64,000 bases of DNA. Origin: Tessaracoccus aquimaris. GTDB taxonomy: Bacteria > Actinomycetota > Actinomycetes > Propionibacteriales > Propionibacteriaceae. Below the pieces are notes generated by a model, which saw only the letters and a program-made list of their open reading frames with translations, ran no database searches and was not told where the DNA came from. Each line of letters opens with the position of its first letter. The first letter of the stretch is position 1. The stretch is from the NCBI RefSeq assembly GCF_001997345.1, contig NZ_CP019606.1:1922001-1986000 (forward strand), written 5' to 3'. The position numbers and the translations under genes are program-made. Shown here piece after piece: positions 28,928-38,607 of this stretch.

Positions 28928-29860
28928 ATGTCCGAGCCGATCCCGGAACTGATCAGGGCCCGCCCCCACCCCAGGCCGAGCGTCTGGGTGTGGGCGGTCG
29001 TCGTCGGGCTGCTCGCCGCGCTGTTCGTGGTGGGGCTCTTCACGAACCCGAACTACCGCTGGGACGTCGTACGGCGGTTCCTGTTCGATCCCCGGATCCT
29101 GTCCGGCGTCGGATGGACGCTTCTCCTGACAGTCGCCGCCATGGCGCTCGGCATCCTGATGGCCGTCACCATGGCGATCATGCGGATGGGCACCAACCCG
29201 GTGCTGCGGGCCGTGTCGTGGGTCTACATCTGGTTCTTCCGCGGCACCCCGATCTACACCCAACTGATCTTCTGGGGCCTCGTCCCGGTGCTCTACCCCA
29301 AGCTGTCGATCCCCTTCTCGGACTGGTCGATCACGACCAACGACGTGTGGCTCGCGGTGTACGGGGCGATCCTGGGCCTCGGGCTCAACGAGGGCGCCTA
29401 CCTCGCCGAGATCGTCCGAGGCGGCCTGCAGTCCGTCGACAAGGGCCAGTGGGAGGCTGCCAACGCGCTCGGCATGAAGCGGTCCACGACGCTGCGCCGG
29501 ATCGTGATCCCGCAGGCGATGCGCGTCATCGTGCCGCCCACCGGCAACGAGACCATCTCGATGCTGAAGACCACCTCACTGGTGATCGCGGTGCCGTTCT
29601 CCCTCGAACTGAACTTCGTCTCCAACGCCATCGGCAACAAGATGTTCCTGCCGATCCCGCTGCTCATCGTCGCGGCCTTGTACTACCTGGTGATCACCTC
29701 GATCCTGATGGTCGGCCAGACCCGGCTCGAGGCGTATTACGGCAAGGGATTCGACGGTGAACGCGCGGCGAGGCCCGGCCGAGGCATGTCGCGTCGCCAA
29801 CAGTCCATCCTTGCGGCGGGCACCGTCAAGGACGACCCCACCCTGGAGGTGACCCCGTGA
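28928..29860 (+). CDS. Polar amino acid ABC transporter, permease
   Basis: A 310-aa HisM/GlnP-type membrane subunit. A short cytoplasmic N-terminus, a first span at about residues 18-36, then the BPD core with the cytoplasmic coupling motif [37 protein letters not shown] is a family hallmark. The C-terminal 35 residues are charged and cytoplasmic. It begins 8 bp after the binding protein and its stop overlaps the ATPase start (GTGA). Confidence 0.93.
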   Translation: MSEPIPELIRARPHPRPSVWVWAVVVGLLAALFVVGLFTNPNYRWDVVRRFLFDPRILSGVGWTLLLTVAAMALGILMAVTMAIMRMGTNPVLRAVSWVYIWFFRGTPIYTQLIFWGLVPVLYPKLSIPFSDWSITTNDVWLAVYGAILGLGLNEGAYLAEIVRGGLQSVDKGQWEAANALGMKRSTTLRRIVIPQAMRVIVPPTGNETISMLKTTSLVIAVPFSLELNFVSNAIGNKMFLPIPLLIVAALYYLVITSILMVGQTRLEAYYGKGFDGERAARPGRGMSRRQQSILAAGTVKDDPTLEVTP

Positions 29861-30621
29861 CCGCCATGGTCGAGGCGCAAGGCGTCCACAAACTCTTCGG
29901 CGAGTTGCACGTCCTGAAGGGCGTCGACCTGACCGTCCAGCCCGGCGAGGTGTGCGTGCTGCTCGGCCCCTCCGGGTCCGGCAAGTCGACGCTGATCCGC
30001 TGCATCAACGAGCTGGAGCAGATCAGCGCCGGGCGGCTTCGCGTGGCGGGCGAACTGATGGGCCTCCGCGAGGGCGCCCGTGGCGTCCTGCACCGGCTGA
30101 GCGACCAGCAGATCGCGGCCCAGCGCTCCCGGATCGGCATGGTCTTCCAGCGGTTCAACCTCTTCCCGCATATGACGGCCCTCGGCAACGTGATGGAGGC
30201 GCCCCGCCAGGTGCTGAGGCTCAGCAAGGCGGAGGCGGAGCGCGACGCGCGCGAGCAGTTGGAGCGCGTCGGGCTCGGGGACAGGGCCGAGCACTATCCG
30301 TCGCAACTCTCCGGCGGCCAGCAGCAGCGCGTCGCGATCGCCCGGGCGCTCGCCATGCGTCCCGAGTTGATGCTCTTCGACGAGCCGACCTCCGCGCTCG
30401 ACCCCGAACTGGTCGGCGAGGTGCTGAGCGTCATGAAGTCGCTCGCCGCCGACGGCATGACCATGATCGTCGTGACCCACGAGATCGGCTTCGCGCGCGA
30501 GGTCGCCGACCAGGTCGTGTTCATGGACGACGGGGTGATCGTCGAGCGCGGGACGCCCGCAGAGCTGATCGACAATCCGCAGAACCAGCGCACCCGGGAC
30601 TTCTTCGCGAAGGTGCTGTAG
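29857..30621 (+). CDS. Polar amino acid ABC transporter, ATPase
   Basis: A 254-aa GlnQ/HisP-type ATPase that drives import. Walker [10 protein letters not shown] is at residues 37-45, signature LSGGQQQR in the middle, Walker [14 protein letters not shown], and the switch histidine in [12 protein letters not shown]. An unusually long insert ([18 protein letters not shown]) before the Q-loop is common in this subfamily. The GTG start overlaps the permease stop by 4 nt. Confidence 0.95.
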   Translation: MTAMVEAQGVHKLFGELHVLKGVDLTVQPGEVCVLLGPSGSGKSTLIRCINELEQISAGRLRVAGELMGLREGARGVLHRLSDQQIAAQRSRIGMVFQRFNLFPHMTALGNVMEAPRQVLRLSKAEAERDAREQLERVGLGDRAEHYPSQLSGGQQQRVAIARALAMRPELMLFDEPTSALDPELVGEVLSVMKSLAADGMTMIVVTHEIGFAREVADQVVFMDDGVIVERGTPAELIDNPQNQRTRDFFAKVL

Positions 30622-30642
30622 CGGGGCGCTGGCCCTTCCCGG

Positions 30643-32112
30643 CTACCCCTCGCAGAGCTCCCGGATCCAGGCGGCCTCGTCGACCACAGGTCGACCCGCC
30701 ACCAGTTCGCCGTCGACGACGAAGCCCTCCTCGCGGTCACGCAGGTGGTCGACCAGCCTGCCGCGCCAGTCGGCGACCTCCTCGGCCCGCCCGGCGTCGT
30801 CGACGAGGTTGACCAGTTCCTGCGGGTCCTCGTCGAGGTCGAAGAACTGCTGGATGCCAGAGCCGGTCCACCAGCAGAACTTGCGGTGGCCGTCGGTGAC
30901 CCAGTGCATCGACTCCCACCCGTTCATCTCATAAGTGTGTTCGCCGTGGATGTCGCTTCGCCACTCGACGTCCTCGCCGCGCATCAGCGGAAGCACGCTC
31001 GCGCCGTCGACGGTGTCGGGGATCTCGACGCCCGCGATGTCGAGGATGGTCGGCATGATGTCGCGCAACTCGACGACCTCGTCGACGCGCGGCGAGACAT
31101 ACCTGCCGCCCGGCAGTCGCACGATGAACGGCACGTGCGCGCTGCCCTCGTACCCGACCGTCTTGCGGTAGAAGTTGTGGTCTCCCATCATGTCGCCGTG
31201 GTCGGAGACGAACACGAAGGCCGTGTTGTCGACCAGGTTGAAGTCGCTGAGCGCCTCGACGAGCCGGTTGAGTTGGTAGTCGATCTGCGTGATCAGGCCG
31301 TAGTAGGCCGCAAGGGCCCTGCGTCGCACCTCCGGCTTCTGCTTGCCGTGCATGGGCTCGGCCAGGAAGTCGATCCGGAACGGCTCGAAGGCCTCGGTCC
31401 ACTCCCCCACGGGAGGCTCGGGAAGATCCTCGGCGAGGTACTGGTCCATCGCCCACTGCGGGGGGTCATATGGTGCGTGCGGGCGGTGGAACGACAGGTA
31501 CAGGAAGAACGGGACGGTGGGGTCGCGGCGGTACAGCCAGTCGACGGCCTCGGAGCCGACCCAACTCGTCGGGTGGTAGGCCTCCGGCTTGTCCCACGGC
31601 CTTGCCATCATCGAGTTGCAGCCGACCCCGTGGTCGGTCTCCGCGGCGGCCGCCATCCCCGGCTGCCTGCGCAGCCAGGTGAGGTAGTCGTCGATGGCCG
31701 CCAGGTTGCGGCCGCTCATCCGGCGCGCGAAGTGCAGGAACCCGTCGTGCAGTTTGACGTCGTCGAAGCCGATCCGGTCGCGCTCGGGGTAGACGTGCAT
31801 CTTGCCGATCGCCTGGGTCTGGTAGCCGTTGTCGCGCAGCACGCCAGGCAGCGTCGTGGGGTACGCCTTCGAGAACGGGACGCCGTCGCGGTAGCCGTAG
31901 CGGCCGTGCGACTCCTGCCCCATGCCGGTGAACAGCGCGACCCGGGCGGGCACGCAGGTCGGCGTCGCGCTGTACGCGTTGTCGAACGTGGTTCCGGTGG
32001 CCGCCAACTGGTCGAGATACGGCGTCTTGACGATCGGGTTTCCCGCGCCGGACATGGCATCGCCGCGCATCTGGTCGACACAGACCAGGATGATGTTTGG
32101 TTTGTCGTTCAT
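30643..32112 (-). CDS. Cytoplasmic type I sulfatase
   Basis: A 489-aa arylsulfatase-superfamily enzyme. The motif CVPARVALFTG starts at Cys53, the residue turned into formylglycine in Cys-type sulfatases. The N-terminal metal site NIILVCVDQMRGD and the C-terminal FVSDHGDMMGDHNFY are present. There is no signal peptide, so it should act on imported sulfated substrates. Its ATG overlaps the preceding permease stop by 4 nt (ATGA), making it the last gene of the sugar transporter operon. No formylglycine-generating enzyme is in the window. The substrate is unknown. Confidence 0.9.
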   Translation of the reverse strand: MNDKPNIILVCVDQMRGDAMSGAGNPIVKTPYLDQLAATGTTFDNAYSATPTCVPARVALFTGMGQESHGRYGYRDGVPFSKAYPTTLPGVLRDNGYQTQAIGKMHVYPERDRIGFDDVKLHDGFLHFARRMSGRNLAAIDDYLTWLRRQPGMAAAAETDHGVGCNSMMARPWDKPEAYHPTSWVGSEAVDWLYRRDPTVPFFLYLSFHRPHAPYDPPQWAMDQYLAEDLPEPPVGEWTEAFEPFRIDFLAEPMHGKQKPEVRRRALAAYYGLITQIDYQLNRLVEALSDFNLVDNTAFVFVSDHGDMMGDHNFYRKTVGYEGSAHVPFIVRLPGGRYVSPRVDEVVELRDIMPTILDIAGVEIPDTVDGASVLPLMRGEDVEWRSDIHGEHTYEMNGWESMHWVTDGHRKFCWWTGSGIQQFFDLDEDPQELVNLVDDAGRAEEVADWRGRLVDHLRDREEGFVVDGELVAGRPVVDEAAWIRELCEG

Positions 32113-32996
32113 CCCTTTACCGCTCCTGAAAAGCTCTCTACGAAGTACCGCTGCAGGAAGATGAACAGCACGATGATCGGCAGCAGGGCGATCGATGCGG
32201 CTGCGGTCATGAGGCCCCAGTCGGCGTTGAACTGATTCTGCAGGTCGTAGATGCCCACCGAGAGGGTGCGCAACTCCGGCCGTGTCAGGGTCAACACCAG
32301 CGGGAGCAGGAAGTCGTTCCAGCTGTGCATGAACTGCAGGATGACACCCGTGGCGATGACCGGCTTCGCCAGGGGTAGGTAGACCGTCCAGAACACCCTC
32401 CAGAAGCCGGCGCCGTCGATGCGGGCCGCCTCCTCGAGTTCCTTCGGCATCTGGGCGAAGAAGCCGGCGAACAGCAGCACGATCACGACGCTGACGCCGC
32501 CGGACTCGGCGAGCGTGACGCCCCACAGGCTGCCGCCGAGCCCCAACTTGTTGATCAGGTCGAAGATCGGGATCACGGTGAAGCCCTGGGGCAGGAAGAT
32601 CACCATGCCGAGCAGCACGAAGATGATCGCCTTGCCCGGGAACTTGTAGCGGCCGAGCGCGTACCCCATGAGGGCGTTGCTGAGCACCGCGATGATGATG
32701 GAGAACACGGTCACGAAGACGCTGTTGAAGAAGTACTGCCCCATGTTCGCGTCGTTCCACGCGTTGATGTAGTTGCTGACCCGCAGCGTCGGCGTGAACG
32801 GGTTGAGCGATCCGAAGATCTCCACGTTGCTCTTCACCGACGAGGTGACCATCCAGAAGAACGGGTAGGCGAAGAGCACGGCGAGCGGCAGCATGACGAC
32901 GACGGTGACTAGCACCGCGATCTTGTCTGCGCGGGTGAAGCGCCGCTTGCCCTGCAGTTCGCGCAGTTCCTTCTTCCTGAGCTTGCCCTGGTGCAT
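32109..32996 (-). CDS. Carbohydrate ABC transporter, permease 2 (MalG-like)
   Basis: A 295-aa membrane subunit of a CUT1 sugar importer. After a basic N-terminus (KLRKKELRELQGKRR) there are six spans; the EAA coupling motif is KELEEAARIDGAGFWRVFW. The ATG at 32996 starts one base after the stop of permease 1. Its stop overlaps the sulfatase start, tying transport to desulfation. Confidence 0.92.
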   Translation of the reverse strand: MHQGKLRKKELRELQGKRRFTRADKIAVLVTVVVMLPLAVLFAYPFFWMVTSSVKSNVEIFGSLNPFTPTLRVSNYINAWNDANMGQYFFNSVFVTVFSIIIAVLSNALMGYALGRYKFPGKAIIFVLLGMVIFLPQGFTVIPIFDLINKLGLGGSLWGVTLAESGGVSVVIVLLFAGFFAQMPKELEEAARIDGAGFWRVFWTVYLPLAKPVIATGVILQFMHSWNDFLLPLVLTLTRPELRTLSVGIYDLQNQFNADWGLMTAAASIALLPIIVLFIFLQRYFVESFSGAVKG

Positions 32997-32997
32997 G

Positions 32998-33947
32998 TCA
33001 GGCTCCCATCTGCGACTTGCGCCGCGATAGTCCACGGGCGGCCCACGCCTGCAGCACCGCAAGGATCAGCGTCGCAAGACCGAAGAAGCAACCGGCGGCC
33101 GATGCGTAGCCGAGCCGAGGGATGCCGCCCTGGGCCGACGGCGCGAACGCCGTCTGGTAGATGAAGACCTCCATCACCTGGGTCGTGTAGTACGGCCCGC
33201 CGCCGGTCATGGCCTGGATCAGCGCGAACGCGTGCAGGTTCTCGTTGGCGGTCAGCACCAGGATCACGATGGTGAACGGCAGCAGCAGGGGCATCGTGAT
33301 GTGGAGGAGTTGACGTAGCGACGTCGCCCCATCGACCTTTGCGGCCTCGTAGTACTCCTCCGGCACCGTCTGCAGCGCGGCCATCCAGTAGATCAGCGTC
33401 ATGCCGAAGTTCTTCCACGTGTGCGCCCCAAGCGTCACCCAGAAGGCGATGCTCGGGTCGGAGAGGAACTCGATGGGCTGGCCCGCGAGGCCCGTCGTCG
33501 TCAGGAGCGTGTTGACGGGTCCCGAGTTGGGCGATAGCACGAAGGTCAGCACGACGCCGATCACCGACGCCGCCGCCATCACCGGCATGAAGAAGACGGT
33601 ACGAAACACCACGGACGTGCGGCCACGGATCACGTTGTTGAGCAGGATGGCGACGATCAAGGCGAGGATCACCCGGACAGGCACGCCGACGAGCACGAAC
33701 AGCATGGAGCGGCCGAACGCCCCCAGAACAGCGGGTCCTTGACCAACTCGACGTAGTTGCCGAGGCCGATGAACTTCATCGACGAGGTGAACCCCGACCA
33801 TTCCATGGTGGAGAACACCCAGGACGCCACCATGGGGTAGAAGACGAACAGGGCGGAGAGGATGAGGCCAGGAAGCAGGAACAGGTAGACCCAGCCGAGG
33901 GTCGACTTGCCGTACCACTTCGGGTAGGTCGATGAGGCGCGTCCCAT
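32998..33947 (-). CDS. Carbohydrate ABC transporter, permease 1 (frameshift at CCCCC 33720-33724)
   Basis: MalF-like membrane subunit of the CUT1 importer. The N-terminal part (GWVYLFLLPGLILSALFVFYP ... LVKDPLFWG) is in one frame and the rest (AFGRSMLFVLVGVPVRVILAL onward, EAA motif EEYYEAAKVDGATSLRQ) in another. Adding one base to the run at 33720-33724 gives LFWGAFGRSML and a 316-aa protein of normal length. I judge this a sequencing error, although this gene is not essential. Confidence 0.88.
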
Positions 33948-33951
33948 TGGC

Positions 33952-35493
33952 TCAGCCGAGCGCGTCGTAGTCGGCCTGCGTGTACTCCTTGCTCGGGTCC
34001 CAGTTCGGGAAGACCGTCTGCTGGAAGTCAGCGTCGGCGCCCGCCGCCTTTGCCGCGGTGAACGCGCCCTCGAGCGCGGCCTGCAGCTTGCCGTCGAGCT
34101 CAGCGAGAGCCTTCTTGGCGTCGGGGAGCTGGCCCGACATGATGCCCTGCATCACGTTCTGAAGTCCCGGCTCGACCGGCTTGAGCTCCATCTTGATCTT
34201 GCCCGCGTCGGCCGTGCGGAGCTCGAGTTGCGGAGCCGCGCGCATCAGCTCGCGGGCTAGTTCGGCCGCCTTCTTGGCGTTCGGGTCGAGCAGCGCGTGG
34301 TCGACGGACTCGTTGGCCTCGGGGATCATCGAGACGAGCGTGCCCTGCGTCAACTCGACCATCTTGGTCTGCCCCTCGACCGAGCCGAGGTAGTTGAGGA
34401 TGACGCCCGCGACCTCGGGGATGGGGGTCTTGGCGTACAGCCAGGTCTGGTTCGCGCCCCGTTCGGCAAAGGGGATGTGGTAGGGCTTCCCGTCGGGCGA
34501 CGGGAGGGGGTTGAGCGTGAAGTTGAAGTCGGGGCTCTTCTCCTTCCAGGCGCGCAGGTCCCAAGGGCCGTTGAACATCGAGCCGGCGATGCCTGCGGGG
34601 AACTGGGCGCGCGCGTCGGCGTCCTTCAGGGTCAGGTAGCCGGGGACCACGGAGCCGTCGGCGACGAGCGACTTCAGGAACTCGACGGCCGAGATGAACT
34701 CGTCGGAGGCGAAGGAGTACTTGCCGGTGCGCATGTCGAGGCCGTCGGTCATCACGCCCCGCCAGCCCGCGGTGTTGGCGAGGTACATCGCGACGACCCA
34801 GAGGTGGTCGCCGGTGACGAGGTAGCCGGGCTTGCCCGCGCCGGTCAGCTTCTTCGCGGCGTCGCGGAAGTCGTCCCAGGTCTTGATCGCGTCGGGGTCG
34901 ACGCCAGCCTTGTCTGCGAGGTCGGTGCTGGTGAACAGCATCTTCTCCAGGCGGCGGGTGGAGTTGAGCGGCCAGGAGTAGACCTTGCCGTCGAAGACGT
35001 GGATGCCTGGGATCAGCGCGGTGTCCGGGAAGGCGGCGCGCCACTTGTCGAAGTTCGGGATGACGCTGTCGAGGGGCTGGACCCAGCCCTCGGCGATGGC
35101 CGTCTGTGGCGGCACGTTCTGCGGCAGGGCGAACACATCGGGGGCCGACCCGTTGCGGATGCCGAGCGGAACGACCTGGTTGACCTGGTCCCAGCCTGCA
35201 CCGTCGTAGGTGACGGTGACGTTGCTGTGCTGCTCGCCGAACGAGGCGATGACGGGATCCAGGTACTTGGCCTTGAGGTCGCCGGAGTCGAGCCAGCGGA
35301 AGGCGACCTTGTCGGTCGGCAGCTTCACACCTGTGGTGTCGAACACGAACTCGGCGGCCGCCTCACTGCCTGCGGCGGTGGGCTTGGCCGATGGGGTGCC
35401 CGTGTCGATGGAGCAGCCAGCGGCTGCGGTAGCCATCGCGGCGCCGCCCAGGAGAAGGGACCGGCGGCCGAACGTGGACGAGAAGATCTGCAT
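33952..35493 (-). CDS. Carbohydrate ABC transporter, substrate-binding lipoprotein
   Basis: A 513-aa extracellular solute-binding protein (SBP_bac_1 type). The N-terminus has GRRSLLLGG, a possible twin-arginine signal, and a lipobox ending AAAGC (Cys27). The fold features KVAFRWLDSGDLKAKYLDPV and later MFNGPWDLRAWKE fit sugar-binding proteins. AAAGGAG lies before the ATG at 35493. It is the first gene of the operon with two permeases and the sulfatase, and is divergent from lacI, so the ligand is probably a sulfated saccharide (inference). Confidence 0.9.
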   Translation of the reverse strand: MQIFSSTFGRRSLLLGGAAMATAAAGCSIDTGTPSAKPTAAGSEAAAEFVFDTTGVKLPTDKVAFRWLDSGDLKAKYLDPVIASFGEQHSNVTVTYDGAGWDQVNQVVPLGIRNGSAPDVFALPQNVPPQTAIAEGWVQPLDSVIPNFDKWRAAFPDTALIPGIHVFDGKVYSWPLNSTRRLEKMLFTSTDLADKAGVDPDAIKTWDDFRDAAKKLTGAGKPGYLVTGDHLWVVAMYLANTAGWRGVMTDGLDMRTGKYSFASDEFISAVEFLKSLVADGSVVPGYLTLKDADARAQFPAGIAGSMFNGPWDLRAWKEKSPDFNFTLNPLPSPDGKPYHIPFAERGANQTWLYAKTPIPEVAGVILNYLGSVEGQTKMVELTQGTLVSMIPEANESVDHALLDPNAKKAAELARELMRAAPQLELRTADAGKIKMELKPVEPGLQNVMQGIMSGQLPDAKKALAELDGKLQAALEGAFTAAKAAGADADFQQTVFPNWDPSKEYTQADYDALG

Positions 35494-35510
35494 CGAGCGC
35501 TCCTTTGCAC

Positions 35511-35535
35511 ATCGTATGTAAGGTGGTTATACGAT
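35511..35535. promoter_or_regulatory. Inverted repeat in the divergent lacI/transporter promoter region
   Basis: ATCGTAT (35511-35517) and ATACGAT (35529-35535) form an inverted repeat with an 11-bp spacer, 18 bp before the binding-protein start and 91 bp before lacI. It is the natural candidate site for the adjacent LacI regulator. On the minus strand TATAAC within it resembles a -10 box. Confidence 0.5.
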
Positions 35536-35626
35536 TGACCATCGAGTTTCTGTTGTCAAGGGGGATGCCGAAAATGAGATTCCGGACCGCGAGCGGGTGC
35601 CCTTGGGCGCTCAGTACCCTTTCCCC

Positions 35627-36634
35627 ATGAGCAAGCCAGCCAGGCCGACCCAGGCCGACGTCGCCCGCCTCGCAGGAGTGTCGGTCGCCACCGTCAGCTA
35701 TGTGGCCAGCGGCAGGTCGAGCCGGTCGAAACCGGCCTCCCCCGAGACCCAGGAGCGGGTGCTCGCCGCGATGGAGGAACTCGGCTACCGCCCCCAGTGG
35801 GCCGCGCGGGCGTTGCGGAGGCAGCGGACGGGCCTGCTCGCGGTGCTCACCTACGCCCCGCTGAACCCGTGGGCGGAGGAACTGCTCAACCAGGTCCAGG
35901 AGGTGGCGGCCGGAAGGGCAACCGAGACCGTCATCCTGCGCTACACAGACGACGAGCACCTCGCCCGCCAGGTGAAACTGATCCGCGGTGGGCTGGCCGA
36001 CGCCGTCCTGGTGCTCGGGCTCGAGGACATGCCCGAGAACATCCAGGCCAGGCTGGCTGGGCTTCCCGTCCCCGTGCTCGCGATCGCCAACGACGGCCCC
36101 AAGCAGATCTCGCTGGTGCGCCAGCGCGAACAGGGCGCGATCGTCGACCTGTTCGCGCACCTGGCCGAGCGAGGCGTGACGGCCTTCCACTACGTCGCGG
36201 AGGCCTCCCACATCCACCGCCGGGTCAGGGCGCGGCGCACCGGTTGGGTGACCGAGGCGGCCAACGCGCTCGGCTTCGACCCGGTCGTGCACCACATCAC
36301 GGCGCTGCCGACACCCACAGAGGTGGCCGCGGTGATGGACAAGGTCGCGACCGACGGCTCGAGCGCGCTGGTGTGCGCGTCCGACCGGACGGCGATCCCG
36401 CTGCTGTGGGCGTCGCTGTCGAGGGGCGTGTCAGTGCCGGACCAACTGCGGATCTCGGGCATGGGCAACATCGTCGAGGGCGAGGTCTCCACGCCTGCGC
36501 TCACCACGCTCGGCGTCCGCTCCCCCGACTACCGGGCGGCGATCGAGCACCTGCTCAGCCGCGTCGAGGAGCCGTCGCTCGGCCCCACCGCGGTCGACGT
36601 GCCGTGGGAGATGGTGATCCGCGGCTCGGCCTGA
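35627..36634 (+). CDS. LacI-family transcriptional regulator
   Basis: A 335-aa regulator. The N-terminal helix-turn-helix reads TQADVARLAGVSVATVSYVASG (residues about 7-28), with the hinge helix region ALRRQRTG, then a periplasmic-binding-like effector domain. The effector domain is diverged. It is divergent from the sugar transporter/sulfatase operon, which it probably represses until an imported saccharide binds. The ATG at 35627 is preferred over an upstream GTG at 35597 because the HTH follows directly. Confidence 0.92.
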   Translation: MSKPARPTQADVARLAGVSVATVSYVASGRSSRSKPASPETQERVLAAMEELGYRPQWAARALRRQRTGLLAVLTYAPLNPWAEELLNQVQEVAAGRATETVILRYTDDEHLARQVKLIRGGLADAVLVLGLEDMPENIQARLAGLPVPVLAIANDGPKQISLVRQREQGAIVDLFAHLAERGVTAFHYVAEASHIHRRVRARRTGWVTEAANALGFDPVVHHITALPTPTEVAAVMDKVATDGSSALVCASDRTAIPLLWASLSRGVSVPDQLRISGMGNIVEGEVSTPALTTLGVRSPDYRAAIEHLLSRVEEPSLGPTAVDVPWEMVIRGSA

Positions 36635-36643
36635 GCCTGCGAC

Positions 36644-37252
36644 CTACGCGATGGCGCGCAGCACCGCGGCCAGCGCCGTTGCGAGATCGTCGACGGTGAG
36701 GTCGGCCGCAACGGGGGCCGCGTCGTCCGTCTCGGCGCCGACCATTGCCGTCGCGCCCTCCCGGACGGCGGGCACGTGCACGAAGCCCGCGGGACCGTCG
36801 AAGCCCGTCAGGGCGGCGCGAAACACGGCGTTGCAGACGAAGGCTCCCGCGTCCTCGGACGCCTCTGCTGGCACTCCGGTCGCCCGGATCGCGGCCACGA
36901 GCGCTGGCACGTCGAGACGGGCCGCGAGGCGCTCCGGGCCGTCGTCGATGGGGCCGGTGGGCCGCAGCCCGTCGTTGTCGGCGATCCGGGCGACCTGAGC
37001 GTTGACGGCCCACATCTCGGGCGTGACGGCGGCGCGACCCCCCGCCTCGCCGACCGCGACGACGGCGTCGGGGCGGTGCCGGGCGATCAGCGTGCGCAGG
37101 GCCGCGGGACCGGACGCGAAGCCGACGGGGAGGGTCGCCGTGATCAGGTCGACGCCTGGCACGCCGCGTTCCCGCAGGAGCGCGACGGCGTCGCCGCTCG
37201 CGTTGGACGTGTCTCCCCCGAAGGGCTCGAAGCCCGTGACGAGCACCAGCAT
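36644..37252 (-). CDS. pcp: Pyroglutamyl-peptidase I
   Basis: A 202-aa cytosolic cysteine peptidase removing N-terminal pyroglutamate. VTGFEPFGGDTSNAS opens the fold. The catalytic triad can be placed at Glu79 (TPEMWAVN), Cys140 (GAFVCNAVF) and His159 (GFVHVPAV). The ATG at 37252 is preceded by AAGGA. It lies between the rplA terminator and lacI and converges on lacI with a 9-bp gap. Confidence 0.93.
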   Translation of the reverse strand: MLVLVTGFEPFGGDTSNASGDAVALLRERGVPGVDLITATLPVGFASGPAALRTLIARHRPDAVVAVGEAGGRAAVTPEMWAVNAQVARIADNDGLRPTGPIDDGPERLAARLDVPALVAAIRATGVPAEASEDAGAFVCNAVFRAALTGFDGPAGFVHVPAVREGATAMVGAETDDAAPVAADLTVDDLATALAAVLRAIA

Positions 37253-37275
37253 GGTGGGTTCCTTCCCGAAGATGC

Positions 37276-37313
37276 GCAAACGGGCGGGCACCCGATGGTG
37301 CCCGCCCGTTTGC
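37276..37313 (-). terminator. Strong terminator after rplA
   Basis: A perfect 17-bp stem, GCAAACGGGCGGGCACC with its complement, around a CGAT loop, 17 bp past rplA. It ends the secE-nusG-rplK-rplA transcript before the catabolic island. Confidence 0.88.
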
Positions 37314-37330
37314 GGTTGCTTATCCGAGGA

Positions 37331-38029
37331 TCACTCGGCGGCCTTCGACACGGTGGTGTCGACAAGCACGCTCGGGCTCATCGTGGACGAGACGGCGATC
37401 TTGCGGAGGTAGCGGCCCTTCGAGGAGGCCGGCTTGAGGCGCAGGATCTCGTCGAGGACAGCGTAGTAGTTGTCCGCCAACTGCTGGGCCGTGAAGGAGG
37501 CCTTGCCGATGATGAACTGCAGGTTCGCGTGACGGTCGACACGGAACTCGATCTTGCCGCCCTTGATGTCGGAGACGGCCTTGGCCGTGTCCATGGTGAC
37601 GGTGCCGGTCTTGGGGTTCGGCATCAGGCCGCGGGGGCCGAGCACGCGGCCGAGGCGGCCGACCTTGCCCATCATGTCCGGGGTGGCGACAACTGCGTCG
37701 AAGTCGAGGTAGCCGCCGGCCACCTTCTCGATCAGTTCGTCGGTGCCGATCTCGTCGGCCCCCGCCTCGCGGGCGGCCTCAGCCTTGTCACCGGAGGCGA
37801 AGACGAGGACCCGTGCCGTCTTGCCAGTGCCGTGAGGAAGGTTGACCGTGCCGCGGACCATCTGGTCGGCCTTGCGGGGATCGACGCCAAGTCGGATGGC
37901 GACGTCGACGGTCTCGTCGAACTTCGCGGTCGCCATCTCCTTGAGGAGGCGGAGCGCCTCGTCGGGGGTGTACTGCTGCTGCTCGTCGCGCTTGTCAGCG
38001 GCGGAACGGTAGCCCTTGCTGTGCTTCAT
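37331..38029 (-). CDS. rplA: 50S ribosomal protein L1
   Basis: Ribosomal L1 stalk protein and probable translational repressor of its own operon, 232 aa. [47 protein letters not shown] and the signature [26 protein letters not shown] (abridged family block) are present. It follows rplK by 89 bp. Confidence 0.98.
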   Translation of the reverse strand: MKHSKGYRSAADKRDEQQQYTPDEALRLLKEMATAKFDETVDVAIRLGVDPRKADQMVRGTVNLPHGTGKTARVLVFASGDKAEAAREAGADEIGTDELIEKVAGGYLDFDAVVATPDMMGKVGRLGRVLGPRGLMPNPKTGTVTMDTAKAVSDIKGGKIEFRVDRHANLQFIIGKASFTAQQLADNYYAVLDEILRLKPASSKGRYLRKIAVSSTMSPSVLVDTTVSKAAE

Positions 38030-38118
38030 GCTGGTTCCTTAAGAGTTCGGCCGGACGCTGGGCCCGGTCACCAGTTGTGGTGTGGGGAGCACTCCCCTGC
38101 CACGTGAGTTCTGTGTGG

Positions 38119-38547
38119 TCAGTCGACCGTGACGCCCATCGAGCGCGCGGTGCCCTCGATGATCTTCATGGCGGCCTCGACGTCGTTGGCGTTGAGGTCG
38201 GGCAGCTTCGTGGTGGCGATCTCGCGGACCTGGTCCTTGGTGATCTTGCCGACCTTGGTGGCGAGCGGGTTCGCGGAACCGGAGGGCACGCCTGCGGCCT
38301 TCTTGATCAGCTCGGCCGCCGGGGGCGTCTTCGTGATGAAGGTGAACGTGCGGTCCTCGTAGATGGTGATCTCGACGGGGATGACGTTTCCGCGCTGGGA
38401 CTCGGTCTGGGCGTTGTACGCCTTGACGAATTCCATGATGTTGACGCCGTGCGGACCGAGAGCGGTACCGACCGGCGGCGCAGGAGTGGCAGCGCCAGCC
38501 TGCAGTGCGACCTTAACGAGGGCCGCAACCTTCTTCTTGGGAGGCAT
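38119..38547 (-). CDS. rplK: 50S ribosomal protein L11
   Basis: Binds the GTPase-associated region of 23S rRNA, 142 aa. The ATG at 38547 gives the family start [24 protein letters not shown] lies upstream. [19 protein letters not shown] and the C-terminal [20 protein letters not shown] are hallmarks. It is 61 bp downstream of nusG. Confidence 0.98.
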   Translation of the reverse strand: MPPKKKVAALVKVALQAGAATPAPPVGTALGPHGVNIMEFVKAYNAQTESQRGNVIPVEITIYEDRTFTFITKTPPAAELIKKAAGVPSGSANPLATKVGKITKDQVREIATTKLPDLNANDVEAAMKIIEGTARSMGVTVD

Positions 38548-38575
38548 GGGAGGGTCCTTTACCTGTATGGATGGA

Positions 38576-38597
38576 TGCGCCGGCGGAGACCGGCGCA
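38576..38597 (-). promoter_or_regulatory. Hairpin in the nusG-rplK gap
   Basis: TGCGCCGG pairs with CCGGCGCA around a 6-nt loop, 29 bp before the rplK start. It may be the L1 repressor site known in rplKA leaders of other bacteria; I have not matched the L1 consensus. Confidence 0.4.
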
Positions 38598-38607
38598 ACG
38601 CACAATC

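Noticed and set aside
30643..32760. A 705-aa sulfatase reading from 32760
   Set aside because: The first 216 residues are a shadow of the permease gene; the ATG at 32112 gives the family N-terminus.
35511..35580. TTGACA with TATAAC as the sugar-transporter promoter
   Set aside because: The spacer is 22 bp, too long for a standard sigma-A promoter, so I report only the inverted repeat.
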